Assembly (NCBI RefSeq): GCF_026723765.1
Contig: NZ_CP113524.1
Location: 1,845,001 to 1,909,000, forward strand
DNA from: Lacrimispora xylanolytica
GTDB taxonomy: Bacteria; Bacillota; Clostridia; Lachnospirales; Lachnospiraceae
Length of the DNA stretch: 64,000 bases
Direction of reading: 5' to 3'
How positions within the stretch are numbered: the first letter of the stretch is position 1; each line of letters begins with the position of its first letter. A program made the translations under genes and the position numbers. Below are positions 8,255 through 20,911 of the stretch, piece after piece. The notes beneath the pieces are model-generated. The model was not told the origin of the DNA. It did no database searches and saw nothing but the letters and a program-made list of their open reading frames with translations.

Positions 8255-9112
8255 ATGAAGATTAAAGACATTTTGAGCCAGGGAAAGCCGACCTTGTCTT
8301 TTGAAGTTTTCCCCCCTAAGACAGAGGATAAATATGAATCTGTAGAGCGGGCGGCGGCAGAGATTGCGAAGTTAAACCCGGCTTTTATGAGTGTCACCTA
8401 TGGAGCAGGTGGAGGAACCAGCAAATATACGGTTGATATAGCCTCGGCACTGCATCATAATCATCATGTAACGGCACTTGCCCATTTAACCTGTGTATCT
8501 TCTACAAAAGAGAAGGTCCGGGAGGTTCTTCATGAATTAAAGGAGGCTGGCATTGAGAACGTGCTTGCTCTCAGAGGAGATATTCCTCAGGACGGAGCAG
8601 TTTCTAAAGAATACAGCTATGCTTCTGAGCTGATCCGCGAGATTAAGGAAGCAGGAGATTTTTGTATCGGCGCTGCCTGCTATCCGGAAGGTCATGTAGA
8701 GTCTGCCAGCAAAACCATTGATATGGATTATTTAAAACAAAAGGTAGAGGCAGGCTGTGATTTTGTAACCACTCAGATGTTTTTTGATAATAATATATTA
8801 TATAACTATTTATACCGCATACGGGAAAAAGGAATTACAGTCCCGGTCGTTGCAGGAATTATGCCTGTGACCAATGTAAGACAGATTATAAGAAGCTGTC
8901 AGCTCTCCGGAACCTATCTGCCCTCCAGGTTTAAGGCAATTGTAGACCGGTTCGGGGATAATCCGGCAGCCATGAAGCAGGCTGGAATCGCTTATGCGAC
9001 AGAGCAGATCATTGACCTCATCGCAAACGGAGTCAATGCCATTCATGTGTATTCTATGAATAAGCCGGATATTGCATATAAAATTAAGGAAAACTTATCA
9101 GAGATACTATAG
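8255..9112 (+). CDS. metF: Methylenetetrahydrofolate reductase
   Basis: Flavoprotein reducing 5,10-methylene-THF to 5-methyl-THF, the methyl donor for MetH. The ATG at 8255 follows TGGAGA (8241-8246); the longer TTG start at 8240 overlaps that site. The 285-aa product has the family hallmarks F-E-V-F-P-P-K near the N-terminus, S-V-T-Y-G-A-G-G, A-L-R-G-D-I-P and Q-M-F-F-D. In acetogenic and other clostridia MetF may act with partner subunits, but none is adjacent. It leads directly into the MetH-activation and metH genes. Confidence 0.95.
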   Translation: MKIKDILSQGKPTLSFEVFPPKTEDKYESVERAAAEIAKLNPAFMSVTYGAGGGTSKYTVDIASALHHNHHVTALAHLTCVSSTKEKVREVLHELKEAGIENVLALRGDIPQDGAVSKEYSYASELIREIKEAGDFCIGAACYPEGHVESASKTIDMDYLKQKVEAGCDFVTTQMFFDNNILYNYLYRIREKGITVPVVAGIMPVTNVRQIIRSCQLSGTYLPSRFKAIVDRFGDNPAAMKQAGIAYATEQIIDLIANGVNAIHVYSMNKPDIAYKIKENLSEIL

Positions 9113-9124
9113 TCATACCATTGA

Positions 9125-9154
9125 GGGTTCGGTGCCTGTTGCAGGACCGGACCC
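9125..9154 (+). repeat. Hairpin between metF and the MetH-activation gene
   Basis: GGGTTCGGT (9125-9133) pairs with ACCGGACCC (9146-9154) and CCTG with CAGG, giving 13 bp with one bulged G and a 4-nt loop (TTG-G). No T-run follows, so it may stabilise or process the message rather than terminate it. Confidence 0.5.
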
Positions 9155-9186
9155 ATTCTTTCACAGATTTATAAGGAGGAAGGCTC

Positions 9187-9831
9187 ATGGAAATCAGCCG
9201 TAAAGAAGTTCGCAGGTACTTGGGATATGGCATACAGGATGGGGATGATGCGGTAAACGGGCTGATTGAGGAATGTATTAAGGAGCTGACGGCTGCCGCC
9301 ACATGTAAGAGCGTCAGCCGCGCGTTCCCCTTAAAGCTCCTGCCTGAGGAAGAGATTGATTTTACTGTTTTTGAAACGAAAAGCAGGCATTTAAGTAAGA
9401 ATTTAAAAGACTGCAGTCAGGTCATATTGTTTGCAGCTACGCTGGGGACCGGTGTGGATGTTCTTTTGCATAAATATACAAAGCTTCAGATGAGTAAGGC
9501 TGTCACCATGCAGGCGGCAGCGGCAGCTATGATCGAGGAATTTTGTGACCAGGAAAATTTAAAGCTGAAACAGGAATATGAAGCCAGAGGCCTTTATTTA
9601 CGGCCAAGGTTCAGCCCCGGATACGGTGACTTTGCCTTAGAGTGCCAGAAGGATATTACAGCCGTTTTGGAAACCTCAAAGCGGGTAGGCATTATGCTGA
9701 CGGACAGTCTCTTAATGACACCGTCAAAATCAGTGACAGCAATTATGGGAGTCAGCGAGAAACCATACCGGTGTGAGGTCAAGGGATGCGAGTCCTGTGG
9801 AAAGACAGATTGCGCATACCGAAGAAATTAA
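9187..9831 (+). CDS. Methionine synthase activation-domain protein
   Basis: A 214-aa stand-alone version of the MetH C-terminal activation domain, which binds S-adenosylmethionine and supports reductive methylation of inactive cob(II)alamin. The R-x-S-P-G-Y-G-D motif (R-F-S-P-G-Y-G-D-F), typical of the SAM-binding site, is present. Near the C-terminus, P-S-K-S-V-T-A-I-M-G is followed by a Cys cluster (C-E-S-C-G-K-T-D-C). AAGGAGG precedes the ATG. The next gene, metH, lacks this domain, so the two proteins together make one methionine synthase. Confidence 0.88.
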   Translation: MEISRKEVRRYLGYGIQDGDDAVNGLIEECIKELTAAATCKSVSRAFPLKLLPEEEIDFTVFETKSRHLSKNLKDCSQVILFAATLGTGVDVLLHKYTKLQMSKAVTMQAAAAAMIEEFCDQENLKLKQEYEARGLYLRPRFSPGYGDFALECQKDITAVLETSKRVGIMLTDSLLMTPSKSVTAIMGVSEKPYRCEVKGCESCGKTDCAYRRN

Positions 9832-9857
9832 AGGGACAGATTTTAGTGGAGGAATAT

Positions 9858-12296
9858 ATGACAGGGATTTTAGAAGAGATCAGAAAAAGAATTGTATTTT
9901 TTGACGGAGGAACCGGAAGTCTTTTGCAGGCCAATGGTTTAAAACCGGGGGAGCTGCCAGAAACCTGGAATGTGGTACATCCGGATATTATTACAAAGCT
10001 TCACCGGGATTACCTGGAGGCTGGCGCGGATATTATAAAGACCAATACCTTTGGAGCCAATGGGCTAAAGTTTTATAAGGGAGCCGAATTCGATCTGGAT
10101 GAGGTAGTACGGGCAGCACTTCATAATGCCAGACAGGCAGTTAAAACAGCCAATTATCCCGAAGGGAAAAAGCGCGGCTACATTGCCCTGGATCTAGGAC
10201 CTACCGGAAAACTTTTAAAACCCCTGGGTGACCTTGATTTTGAGGACGCCTACAACATGTATTCCCAGGTGGTTAAAATCGGGGAAGAAGAGGGAGCGGA
10301 CCTGGTCCTCATTGAAACCATGAGCGACAGCTATGAAACAAAAGCGGCCGTGCTGGCAGCAAAGGAAAATTCCAGCCTTCCTGTATTCGTGACCATGATT
10401 TTTGATGAGAAAGGAAAGCTTCTGACAGGCGGTAATGTAGAATCCACTGTTGCATTACTAGAAGGACTGAGAGTAGATGCCCTTGGAATCAACTGTGGAT
10501 TAGGCCCCATTCAGATGAAAGACATTCTGGCGGACATTATGAAGGTGACCTCCATACCTGTCATCGTCAATCCCAATGCCGGACTTCCAAGAAGCGAAGG
10601 AGGCAAAACGGTTTACGATATTGATGCCGATGAGTTTGCCAGAGTTATGGCAGAGATCGTTTTAATGGGAGCATGCGTAATAGGAGGCTGCTGTGGCACC
10701 ACCCCGGAGCATATTGAAAAAACAGTGGCATTATGTAAGGATTTCCCTGTCAGGCTTCCGGATAAAAAGGACCGCACCGTAATTTCCTCCTATGCCCAGG
10801 CAGTTGTTTTGGACCGGGAGCCGGTTATTATTGGTGAAAGAATTAATCCCACCGGGAAATCAAAATTCAAGCAGGCTCTTCGGGACCACAACCTGGAATA
10901 CATTTTAAGAGAGGGTGTCTCCCAGCAGGACAATGGAGCTCATGTCCTTGATGTCAATGTAGGACTTCCGGGAATCGATGAAGCGTCTATGATGGTAGAG
11001 GTAATTAAGGAGATTCAAAGCATTATTGACCTGCCCTTACAGATTGACACTTCTGATATTGAAGCCATGGAACGGGCCATGAGAATTTATAACGGCAAAC
11101 CTCTTATTAACTCCGTAAACGGCAAACAGGAAGTGATGGAAGCTATCTTTCCTCTGGTCAAACGGTATGGAGGTGTGGTTGTTGCCCTGGCCCTTGATGA
11201 AGATGGAATTCCTGAGACCGCAGACGGCAGAATTGCAGTCGCAGAAAAAATCTATCAAAAAGCCATGGAGTATGGAATCGAAAAAAAGGACATCGTCATA
11301 GATGCCCTGTGCATGACGGTCAGCTCTGACAGCAAAGGCGCCTTAACCACTTTGGAAACCTTGAGAAAGGTAAGAGACGAGCTGAATGGAAAGACGATTC
11401 TTGGAGTATCCAACATTTCCTTTGGACTTCCTCAAAGAGAGATCATCAATGCTGCATTTTTTACCATGGCTCTTCAAAATGGTTTAAACGCTGCTATTAT
11501 TAATCCAAATTCAGAAGCAATGATGCGTTCTTATTTAAGCTATCTCACCCTTTCTGATTTAGATCCTCAGTGCAGCCGCTATATTCAGGTGTACAGCGGA
11601 CAGGTGGCTACTCTTGGCGATACCGTAAGGCCAGGGGAAGCATCCGGAGGAGGAAGCGGTGCAGGAAAAGAGCTTTCCTTATCAGAAAGCATTGAAAAAG
11701 GTCTTAAGGACAGAGCCCATGGGGCAGTTACAGAGCTGATTAAAGACAAGGAACCTCTTGTTATCATCAATGAGGAGATGATTCCTGCCCTGGACCGGGT
11801 AGGAAAAGGATTTGAAAAGGGGACGGTGTTCCTTCCCCAGCTGTTAATGAGTGCGGAGGCAGCGAAAGCAGCCTTTGAAGTCATAAAGGAACAGCTGGCC
11901 AAAAACGGTATGGAGGAAGGGAAAAAGGGAACGGTTATCCTTGCTACGGTACGGGGAGATATCCACGATATCGGGAAGAATATCGTGAAGGTCCTTCTTG
12001 AAAATTACAGCTACGATGTCATCGATCTGGGAAAAGATGTGCCGGTAGAGCTGATCGTAAAGACAGCGGTGGAAAAACAGGTTAAGCTGGTAGGCTTAAG
12101 CGCTCTGATGACCACAACAGTTCCAAGCATGGAGGAAACCATCAGACAGCTACGGAAGGAATCCCCCCAGACAAAAGTCATGGTAGGAGGTGCTGTTTTA
12201 ACGGCTGATTATGCTAAAACGATTGGCGCAGACCAGTACTGCCGGGATGCCATGGCCTCCGTAAATTATGCCGAAGGAGTATTTGAAGGAATATAA
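9858..12296 (+). CDS. metH: Cobalamin-dependent methionine synthase (no activation domain)
   Basis: Transfers methyl from 5-methyl-THF via cobalamin to homocysteine. The ATG at 9858 follows GGAGG (9848-9852); the longer frame overlaps the previous gene. The product is 812 aa against about 1,200 for full-length MetH. An N-terminal homocysteine domain (about 1-300) has zinc ligands Cys213, Cys278 and Cys279. A pterin-binding domain follows (about 310-570; [10 protein letters not shown]), then a B12 cap and a B12-binding domain with D-I-H-D-I-G-K-N at about 701-708, whose His is the lower cobalt ligand. The activation domain is encoded separately just upstream. The B12 genes at 50710 onward could supply its cofactor. 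Confidence 0.95.
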   Translation: MTGILEEIRKRIVFFDGGTGSLLQANGLKPGELPETWNVVHPDIITKLHRDYLEAGADIIKTNTFGANGLKFYKGAEFDLDEVVRAALHNARQAVKTANYPEGKKRGYIALDLGPTGKLLKPLGDLDFEDAYNMYSQVVKIGEEEGADLVLIETMSDSYETKAAVLAAKENSSLPVFVTMIFDEKGKLLTGGNVESTVALLEGLRVDALGINCGLGPIQMKDILADIMKVTSIPVIVNPNAGLPRSEGGKTVYDIDADEFARVMAEIVLMGACVIGGCCGTTPEHIEKTVALCKDFPVRLPDKKDRTVISSYAQAVVLDREPVIIGERINPTGKSKFKQALRDHNLEYILREGVSQQDNGAHVLDVNVGLPGIDEASMMVEVIKEIQSIIDLPLQIDTSDIEAMERAMRIYNGKPLINSVNGKQEVMEAIFPLVKRYGGVVVALALDEDGIPETADGRIAVAEKIYQKAMEYGIEKKDIVIDALCMTVSSDSKGALTTLETLRKVRDELNGKTILGVSNISFGLPQREIINAAFFTMALQNGLNAAIINPNSEAMMRSYLSYLTLSDLDPQCSRYIQVYSGQVATLGDTVRPGEASGGGSGAGKELSLSESIEKGLKDRAHGAVTELIKDKEPLVIINEEMIPALDRVGKGFEKGTVFLPQLLMSAEAAKAAFEVIKEQLAKNGMEEGKKGTVILATVRGDIHDIGKNIVKVLLENYSYDVIDLGKDVPVELIVKTAVEKQVKLVGLSALMTTTVPSMEETIRQLRKESPQTKVMVGGAVLTADYAKTIGADQYCRDAMASVNYAEGVFEGI

Positions 12297-12305
12297 GGTG
12301 CCTCA

Positions 12306-12333
12306 TTGACAAATACGGAATGAATGGTACAAT
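12306..12333 (+). promoter_or_regulatory. Probable sigma-A promoter for trpS
   Basis: TTGACA (12306-12311), a 16-bp spacer and TACAAT (12328-12333), starting about 10 bases after the metH stop. The leader is too short for a T-box. Confidence 0.6.
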
Positions 12334-12364
12334 TAAACTTGATAATACAACTGGAGGTACAAAG

Positions 12365-13456
12365 ATGGGAAAGATTATATTAACGGGAGACCGGCCCACA
12401 GGAAAACTGCATATCGGCCACTACGTAGGTTCCTTAAGACGAAGAGTGGAGCTGCAGAATTCCGGCGAATTTGACGAGATTTATATTATGATTGCGGATG
12501 CCCAGGCATTGACGGACAATGCGGACAACCCCGAAAAGGTTCGTCAGAATATCATAGAGGTCGCGCTGGATTATCTTGCCTGCGGTCTGGACCCGAAGAA
12601 GTGTACCTTGTTCATCCAGTCCCAAATTGCGGAGCTGACTGAGCTGTCCTTTTACTATATGAACCTGGTGACTGTCTCAAGACTTCAGAGAAATCCAACG
12701 GTCAAGTCTGAGATCGCCATGAGGAATTTTGAAACCAGTATACCAGTAGGCTTCTTTACCTATCCCATCAGCCAGGCGGCTGACATTACGGCATTTAAGG
12801 CTACCACGGTTCCGGTGGGCGAGGATCAGGAGCCAATGATTGAGCAGACCAGAGAAATCGTAAGGAAATTCAACTCCGTTTATGGAGAAGCACTCATAGA
12901 GCCGGATATCCTTCTTCCTGATAACAAAGCCTGCTTAAGACTTCCAGGTACTGACGGTAAGGCGAAGATGAGCAAATCCCTGGGTAACTGTATCTATTTA
13001 TCGGATACAGAAGAGGAAGTAAAGAAAAAGGTAATGAGCATGTTCACAGATCCCAATCATTTACAGGTATCTGATCCGGGTGAAGTGGAAGGAAATACGG
13101 TATTTACCTATCTTGATGCATTCTGTAAGGAAGATGATTTTGAAAAATACTTACCGGAATACAAAAATCTTGATGAATTAAAGGACCACTATAGAAGAGG
13201 CGGTCTGGGTGATGTTAAGGTCAAGAGATTTTTAAACAGCATTCTACAGGCTGAGTTAGAGCCAATCAGAAAGAGAAGGAAGGAATATGAGGCAAACATC
13301 CCTTACGTATTCCAGATTTTAAAGGAAGGTTCTAAGAAGGCAGCGGACACAGCGGCTAAAACCTTAAAAGATGTAAAAGATGCCATGAAGATCAATTATT
13401 TTGATGATCTGGAGCTGATAGAAGAACAGGCGAAAAAGTACCAGAGCCAGGAATAA
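12365..13456 (+). CDS. trpS: Tryptophanyl-tRNA synthetase
   Basis: Class I aminoacyl-tRNA synthetase charging tRNA-Trp. The ATG at 12365 follows CTGGAGGT (12351-12358), giving 363 aa. The HIGH motif appears as L-H-I-G-H-Y near the N-terminus and KMSKS as A-K-M-S-K-S-L-G-N about 200 residues later. It appears to have its own promoter. Six bases after the stop a small RDAC-motif gene follows in the same transcript. Confidence 0.96.
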   Translation: MGKIILTGDRPTGKLHIGHYVGSLRRRVELQNSGEFDEIYIMIADAQALTDNADNPEKVRQNIIEVALDYLACGLDPKKCTLFIQSQIAELTELSFYYMNLVTVSRLQRNPTVKSEIAMRNFETSIPVGFFTYPISQAADITAFKATTVPVGEDQEPMIEQTREIVRKFNSVYGEALIEPDILLPDNKACLRLPGTDGKAKMSKSLGNCIYLSDTEEEVKKKVMSMFTDPNHLQVSDPGEVEGNTVFTYLDAFCKEDDFEKYLPEYKNLDELKDHYRRGGLGDVKVKRFLNSILQAELEPIRKRRKEYEANIPYVFQILKEGSKKAADTAAKTLKDVKDAMKINYFDDLELIEEQAKKYQSQE

Positions 13457-13461
13457 GGATT

Positions 13462-13707
13462 ATGAATATCATTTCCATAAAACAGATATTAGAATGCAAT
13501 GAGATGATAAAGGAAAAGGGATTAAGCTTCCGGATACACTTACGTGATGCCTGCGGGAGGCAGTCGTGCCGTATTGAGTCCCTCCGTGAAGAGAATGGAG
13601 AAGCTGAGTTTCAGGCTCTTTATAAAAGTTTGGACGAATATTTTTCAAGGTTTCGTTTTACATTGGAATATGGAGAAGACAAATTGAATTTTTGGATTCT
13701 TTCCTGA
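13462..13707 (+). CDS. Small RDAC-motif protein, 81 aa
   Basis: Function unknown. The product contains [10 protein letters not shown] at about residues 27-36. From memory, small proteins with this motif in Lachnospiraceae are annotated as RDAC family. It has no signal peptide or membrane segment. The ATG directly follows trpS (5-nt gap), preceded by AATAAGGA, and a strong terminator ends the pair, so co-transcription with trpS is likely. Confidence 0.7.
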   Translation: MNIISIKQILECNEMIKEKGLSFRIHLRDACGRQSCRIESLREENGEAEFQALYKSLDEYFSRFRFTLEYGEDKLNFWILS

Positions 13708-13719
13708 CCAGAAAAAGGG

Positions 13720-13773
13720 ACGCCGGAAAAGCTACGGAGGAAACGGGTTCCTTTAAGCTTTTCCGGCGTTTTT
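13720..13773 (+). terminator. Rho-independent terminator after trpS operon
   Basis: ACGCCGGAAAAGCT (13720-13733) pairs with AGCTTTTCCGGCGT (13756-13769), followed by five T. Confidence 0.85.
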
Positions 13774-13781
13774 GATAAAAC

Positions 13782-13879
13782 AATAATTATTATCAATATC
13801 ATTATTGAACTTTTGGAAGATGTGTGCTAATATTAATACATGAATTAGTATTGACTAACTCATAAAAAGCATAGAAATA
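13782..13879 (+). promoter_or_regulatory. ahpC upstream region with operator-like repeats
   Basis: The region is very AT-rich. At 13782-13808 it has an interrupted palindrome of CAATAAT and ATTATTG type resembling a Fur/PerR box. TTGACT at 13851-13856 is a candidate -35, with a poor -10 near 13874. That -35 lies inside TTAGT-ATTG-ACTAA (13845-13858), a dyad suited to a repressor. Peroxide-type control of ahpC is plausible; the exact regulator is not determined. Confidence 0.35.
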
Positions 13880-13924
13880 TGCCATATTAAATTAGTATAG
13901 CGATTGCGAAAGGAGACAGATGGT

Positions 13925-14488
13925 ATGTCATTTATTGGAAAAGAAATCAGTGATTTTAAGGTTCAGAGTTTTATAAACGGAGAATTTAAGGAAGTGACTA
14001 AGAAGGATGTTCTGGGAAAATGGTCAGTATTCTTCTTCTATCCGGCAGATTTTACTTTTGTTTGTCCCACAGAGCTGGAAGAGCTTGCAGATAAATACGA
14101 AGATTTTAAGAAGATTGGTTGTGAAATTTACAGTGTATCCTGCGATACTCATTTTGTACACAAGGCATGGCACGATGTGTCAAAGACCATTAAGAAAATC
14201 AATTATCCCATGCTTGCGGATCCAACCGGAGCACTTGCAAGAGATTTTGATGTTATGATTGAAGAGTCTGGTTTGGCAGAGCGTGGAACCTTTGTGGTGA
14301 ATCCAGAAGGTAAGATTGTGGCTTATGAAGTCATTGCAGGAAATGTAGGAAGAAATGCGGAAGAATTATTCCGCCGGGTACAAGCTTCCCAGTTCGTTTC
14401 TGAACATGGAGATGAGGTTTGTCCTGCAAACTGGAAACCAGGTGAGAAAACATTAAAGCCCAGCCTTGATCTAGTTGGACTCTTGTAA
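13925..14488 (+). CDS. ahpC: Peroxiredoxin AhpC
   Basis: 2-Cys peroxiredoxin reducing hydrogen peroxide and organic hydroperoxides in the cytoplasm. The ATG at 13925 follows AAAGGAG (13909-13915). The product is 187 aa, the same length as E. coli AhpC. The peroxidatic Cys47 is in F-T-F-V-C-P-T-E and the resolving Cys166 in E-V-C-P-A-N-W. Its reductase is encoded 12 nt downstream. Confidence 0.96.
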   Translation: MSFIGKEISDFKVQSFINGEFKEVTKKDVLGKWSVFFFYPADFTFVCPTELEELADKYEDFKKIGCEIYSVSCDTHFVHKAWHDVSKTIKKINYPMLADPTGALARDFDVMIEESGLAERGTFVVNPEGKIVAYEVIAGNVGRNAEELFRRVQASQFVSEHGDEVCPANWKPGEKTLKPSLDLVGLL

Positions 14489-14500
14489 AGGTGGGATATT

Positions 14501-17456
<2,956 letters not shown>

Positions 17457-17469
17457 TCATAAACACATG

Positions 17470-17502
17470 CCTGTCAGGTCTTTAGATCTGGCAGGTTTTT
17501 TT
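17470..17502 (+). terminator. Rho-independent terminator after eno
   Basis: CCTGTCAGGTC (17470-17480) pairs with GATCTGGCAGG (17485-17495), followed by seven T. Confidence 0.88.
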
Positions 17503-17553
17503 GCTTTGTGGAATAGGCAGGTTTGGCCATCACCTCCTGTTTGAGAAAAAGAA

Positions 17554-17582
17554 TTGATGAAACTGCGGAAAAATGGTATGCT
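17554..17582 (+). promoter_or_regulatory. Candidate promoter for the GNAT-RibD gene
   Basis: TTGATG (17554-17559), 17-bp spacer, TATGCT (17577-17582). Confidence 0.45.
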
Positions 17583-17611
17583 TTAGGAAACGTATGATAC
17601 AGGAGAAGACT

Positions 17612-18673
17612 ATGGAATACAGAGAGTTAAAAGAATCCGAGTTAAATAAAGAGCTCTTTTGTCAGTTTAACCGCTATCAGGAAGTAAAGGAATGTATGAG
17701 AAAGATAAATGGAATCTGGTCAGCAGTAAAGAATCCATTTACAGAGCAGTGGAAGGACGAGGATTACGATGTGCTGATCCGTTGTCTTAAAATCACCATT
17801 CATACAGGAGGCGTTGTGTTTGGAGCCTTTCACCATGGAGAGCTAAAGGGGTTCGCTTCCGTGGAGGGGGTACCCATTGGAAAGCATAAGAATTATCTTG
17901 ATTTATCCAACATTCACGTATCCTTTGATGTGCGGGGAAAGCGGACAGGCCGCCGTCTGTTTCATATGGCCTCTGAGTGGGCCAGGCTTAAGGGTGCGGA
18001 AAAGCTTTACATCTCTGCCCACTCCTCTGTAGAGACTCAGGCGTTTTACAGGGCTATGGGCTGTGTAGAGGCAAAGGAATACGATGAGGATCACGTAACA
18101 AGAGAGCCTTATGACTGTCAGCTGGAATATGTTCTGGAACGAAAGGTCGTACTTTACATAGGAATCAGTCTGGATGGCTATATTGCCGATGCCGATGGTA
18201 AGGTGGATTGGCTTTTGGGACAGGATGAAACTTACACCGGAGATTATGGGTATGGAGCTTTCGAAAAACAGGTGGATGCCGTTTTAATGGGTTACCGTAC
18301 GTATCACCAGGTGGTTTCAGAGCTGTCACCTGATGAATGGGTGTATCCAGACAAAAAAACTTATGTAATAACCCATAAGGAGCTTGAGGATAAGGAAGGA
18401 ATTTATTTTACAAAAGAACCGTTGGAGCCTCTGGTTGGAAGGTTAAAAAAGGAGTGCAAAAAAGGAATCTGGGTATGTGGAGGTGCTGATCTAATCAGAC
18501 AGCTGATGGAAAAGAACCTGATTGATGAATACCATTTGACCATTATGCCCGTTCTTCTTGGAAAGGGAATTCCCCTGTTTCAGGGAGGAGAAAAGGAGCA
18601 GCTTTTAAAACTTGTCTCCCTTCAGTCAGAAAATGGAGTCATTGATTGTATTTACCGGAAAAGATCCCTTTAA
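17612..18673 (+). CDS. GNAT acetyltransferase fused to a RibD-C/DHFR-like domain
   Basis: The ATG at 17612 is chosen because AGGAGA (17601-17606) precedes it; a frame opening at 17573 lacks such a site. The product is 353 aa. Residues about 1-170 are a GNAT fold with a V-R-G-K-R-T-G-R-R-L acetyl-CoA loop and F-Y-R-A-M-G-C toward its end. Residues about 171-353 match RibD C-terminal/dihydrofolate-reductase-like proteins: Y-I-G-I-S-L-D-G-Y-I-A-D-A-D-G and later C-G-G-A-D-L-I. Both halves are usually separate proteins. Substrates are unknown. There is no sign of a frameshift joining them. Confidence 0.82.
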   Translation: MEYRELKESELNKELFCQFNRYQEVKECMRKINGIWSAVKNPFTEQWKDEDYDVLIRCLKITIHTGGVVFGAFHHGELKGFASVEGVPIGKHKNYLDLSNIHVSFDVRGKRTGRRLFHMASEWARLKGAEKLYISAHSSVETQAFYRAMGCVEAKEYDEDHVTREPYDCQLEYVLERKVVLYIGISLDGYIADADGKVDWLLGQDETYTGDYGYGAFEKQVDAVLMGYRTYHQVVSELSPDEWVYPDKKTYVITHKELEDKEGIYFTKEPLEPLVGRLKKECKKGIWVCGGADLIRQLMEKNLIDEYHLTIMPVLLGKGIPLFQGGEKEQLLKLVSLQSENGVIDCIYRKRSL

Positions 18674-18776
18674 AGGTGGAATAAGCAAGGCTTCCCTTCA
18701 ATACAATGAATAATAGCAGAGTGCCGCTTGGGGCGGGGGTATGTGAGATAAGAGGTATTGGAGAGAGGAAAAAGAG

Positions 18777-19424
18777 ATGGCAGTAATTGAACAAATCAGA
18801 TGCGGCTGTGTGAACAGCTATCTGATCGAAAACCAGGGAAGAGCCATCCTGGTGGATACAGGGAGGATGGGGGCAGAGAAAAAGATACTGGACATGTGCC
18901 AAAAGACAAAGGTGGAGCTGATCCTCCTGACTCATGGACATTTTGATCATGTGCAAAATACGGCATATCTGGCGGATGTTCTAAAGGTGCCGGTAGCAAT
19001 GCATCAGGCAGATATTCCCCTGTTAAAGGATAACCGTAAGGTTCCCATTTACCATCAGGGGCTTTTAGCGATGCTTGTGGCTGAGGTGGCGGAAAAAAAC
19101 TCGGAAAAGAACCGGATTCCGGAATTTGTTCCGGATATTTACCTTCATGATGGAGATCCCCTTCATGAATATGGAATTGATGCTAAGGTCATGGAACTTC
19201 CCGGACATACCAGTGGCTCCATTGGACTTGATATCGAAGAGCAGCATTTTATTGCCGGGGATGCCGTGATGAATCTTTTCTATCCAGGCTTGTCCATGAT
19301 TTATCAGGATAGAGAATTAATGGTAGAGAGTGCACAGAAAATCAGCGCTCTGGGTAAGAGAAAAATATATTTTGGTCATGGTAATCCGGTGGAAAACCGG
19401 GAATGGAGCAGGACCGGAATTTAA
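18777..19424 (+). CDS. MBL-fold metallo-hydrolase
   Basis: A 215-aa metallo-beta-lactamase-fold protein of the glyoxalase II-like group. The metal motif T-H-G-H-F-D-H is at about residues 58-64, with later ligands in L-P-G-H-T-S-G-S, I-A-G-D-A-V and F-G-H-G-N-P. Substrate unknown; cytoplasmic. It lies 16 nt upstream of the phosphopantetheinyl transferase, probably in one transcript. Confidence 0.85.
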   Translation: MAVIEQIRCGCVNSYLIENQGRAILVDTGRMGAEKKILDMCQKTKVELILLTHGHFDHVQNTAYLADVLKVPVAMHQADIPLLKDNRKVPIYHQGLLAMLVAEVAEKNSEKNRIPEFVPDIYLHDGDPLHEYGIDAKVMELPGHTSGSIGLDIEEQHFIAGDAVMNLFYPGLSMIYQDRELMVESAQKISALGKRKIYFGHGNPVENREWSRTGI

Positions 19425-19440
19425 ATGAGGATAAAAGAGA

Positions 19441-20034
19441 ATGATAGAAATCTACCTGTCGGAAAATGAAATACCAGAAGGTGTGAAAAAGCATGAATGG
19501 GAGCACCAGCTGGGGAGGAAACTTCTGATTTTGGGATTAAAGGAATTGTACGGAATAGAGGAACATGAACTGACTGACCTCCAGGTTACAACTGGAATTC
19601 ACGGAAAGCCGTGCTTAAAGGATTTCCCTCAGATTCACTATAACATCAGCCATACCGATGGTATGGTCATCTGCGGTTTTTCCGACAGGGAGATCGGAGT
19701 GGATGTGGAACGAATGCGTCCTTATGGAGATGGAATTCTTAGAAAGGTGTTGTCAGAATCAGAGAACCGCTTTATTTCAGGACTGCCCCAAAAGGAGCGT
19801 GAGGAGTACTTTTTTAAGATATGGACTTTAAAAGAAAGCTATGGGAAGGCAGTTGGATGCGGTATCGCCATGCCTCTATCCCAAATTTCTTTTACCCTGA
19901 CGGAAAAAGAAAATCCCCTTTGTTCTGTTCCTGGCTATTCCTTTTACCAGAAACGTCTCTCAGGGGGATATATTTTTTCTGCATGCAGGGAAGGAGACGA
20001 AACATTCCAGGTTACGTTTCAGCCTGTTTTTTAA
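19441..20034 (+). CDS. 4'-phosphopantetheinyl transferase, Sfp type
   Basis: Transfers phosphopantetheine from CoA to carrier-protein serines. The 197-aa product has the Sfp-family Mg/CoA motifs I-G-V-D-V-E (about residue 80) and W-T-L-K-E-S-Y-G-K (about 123-131). No polyketide or peptide synthetase is in view, so its partner may be the fatty-acid carrier protein or a cluster elsewhere. Its 3' end overlaps the convergent transporter gene by 23 bp. Confidence 0.85.
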   Translation: MIEIYLSENEIPEGVKKHEWEHQLGRKLLILGLKELYGIEEHELTDLQVTTGIHGKPCLKDFPQIHYNISHTDGMVICGFSDREIGVDVERMRPYGDGILRKVLSESENRFISGLPQKEREEYFFKIWTLKESYGKAVGCGIAMPLSQISFTLTEKENPLCSVPGYSFYQKRLSGGYIFSACREGDETFQVTFQPVF

Positions 20035-20911
20035 TTTTGCTCTCCGAGAGCATGAGCCCTGCCAGTGTCAGAAGGATTCCAAAGAAGGATTGCAAAGAAA
20101 GGGTCTCCTTTAGAAAAATCATGGAAGTAATAACGGTGATCACTGGTACTGCATAGATGTAAATGCTGGTTTTAACAGTACCCAGGACTTTAACACCGAA
20201 GTTCCAGGTGGCAAAGCACAGGGCGGAAGCACCCAGACCTAAAAACAGAATATTTAACAGGTTAGCAACATTGCTAAACCGGTGAAGCTCAAGTCGAATG
20301 GGAAGAACAGTCAACACTGGGATCATGAACAACAGGCCGTAGAAAAAGATACGTCTTGTTGTTTCCACGGTTCCGTGACCGTACTCCCCTATTTTTTTTG
20401 TGAATACAGAATATGCTGCCCAGGTAATGGCTGCAAACAGGGCAAGTAAGTCTCCTTTTGGATTTAACTCCAGCGTACTGTTTCCCTGAAAGCTGATCAG
20501 TCCGATTCCCACGATGGCCGTAATAAATCCAGCCATAAAACGGATTCCCGGTCTTTTTCCCTTTAAAAAGAACCAGTCAAATAAAGCGGTGATAAATGGG
20601 GCGGCTGCAATAATCGTGCTGACATTAGAAGTCAGGGTCATGGTCAGCGCAAAATTTTCCATCAGAAAATATAAGGTAACTCCGCATATGCCTGCACAGG
20701 CAAAGAGACTCTCTTCCTTTAAGCTTTTGGTCTTCATAAAATGGGGATAGGCGAGCCAAAGAGCGGCATAACCGATAATGAAACGAAAAACAAGGATTTC
20801 AAGAGGGGTAAATGACCGAAGCAGAACTTTGGTGGAAATAAAGGTGGTTCCCCATACAAAGATAGAGAAAGCGGAGGCGAGGTGCCCGTATAGATGATTT
20901 TGTTTGTTCAT
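20012..20911 (-). CDS. EamA/DMT-family membrane transporter
   Basis: A 299-aa drug/metabolite transporter-type exporter with about ten hydrophobic segments arranged as two EamA repeats; the first starts near A-S-A-F-S-I-F-V-W-G-T-T-F. AGGAG precedes the ATG on the minus strand. Substrate unknown. It is convergent and overlapping with the Sfp gene and divergent from cfa. Confidence 0.85.
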   Translation of the reverse strand: MNKQNHLYGHLASAFSIFVWGTTFISTKVLLRSFTPLEILVFRFIIGYAALWLAYPHFMKTKSLKEESLFACAGICGVTLYFLMENFALTMTLTSNVSTIIAAAPFITALFDWFFLKGKRPGIRFMAGFITAIVGIGLISFQGNSTLELNPKGDLLALFAAITWAAYSVFTKKIGEYGHGTVETTRRIFFYGLLFMIPVLTVLPIRLELHRFSNVANLLNILFLGLGASALCFATWNFGVKVLGTVKTSIYIYAVPVITVITSMIFLKETLSLQSFFGILLTLAGLMLSESKIKKQAET

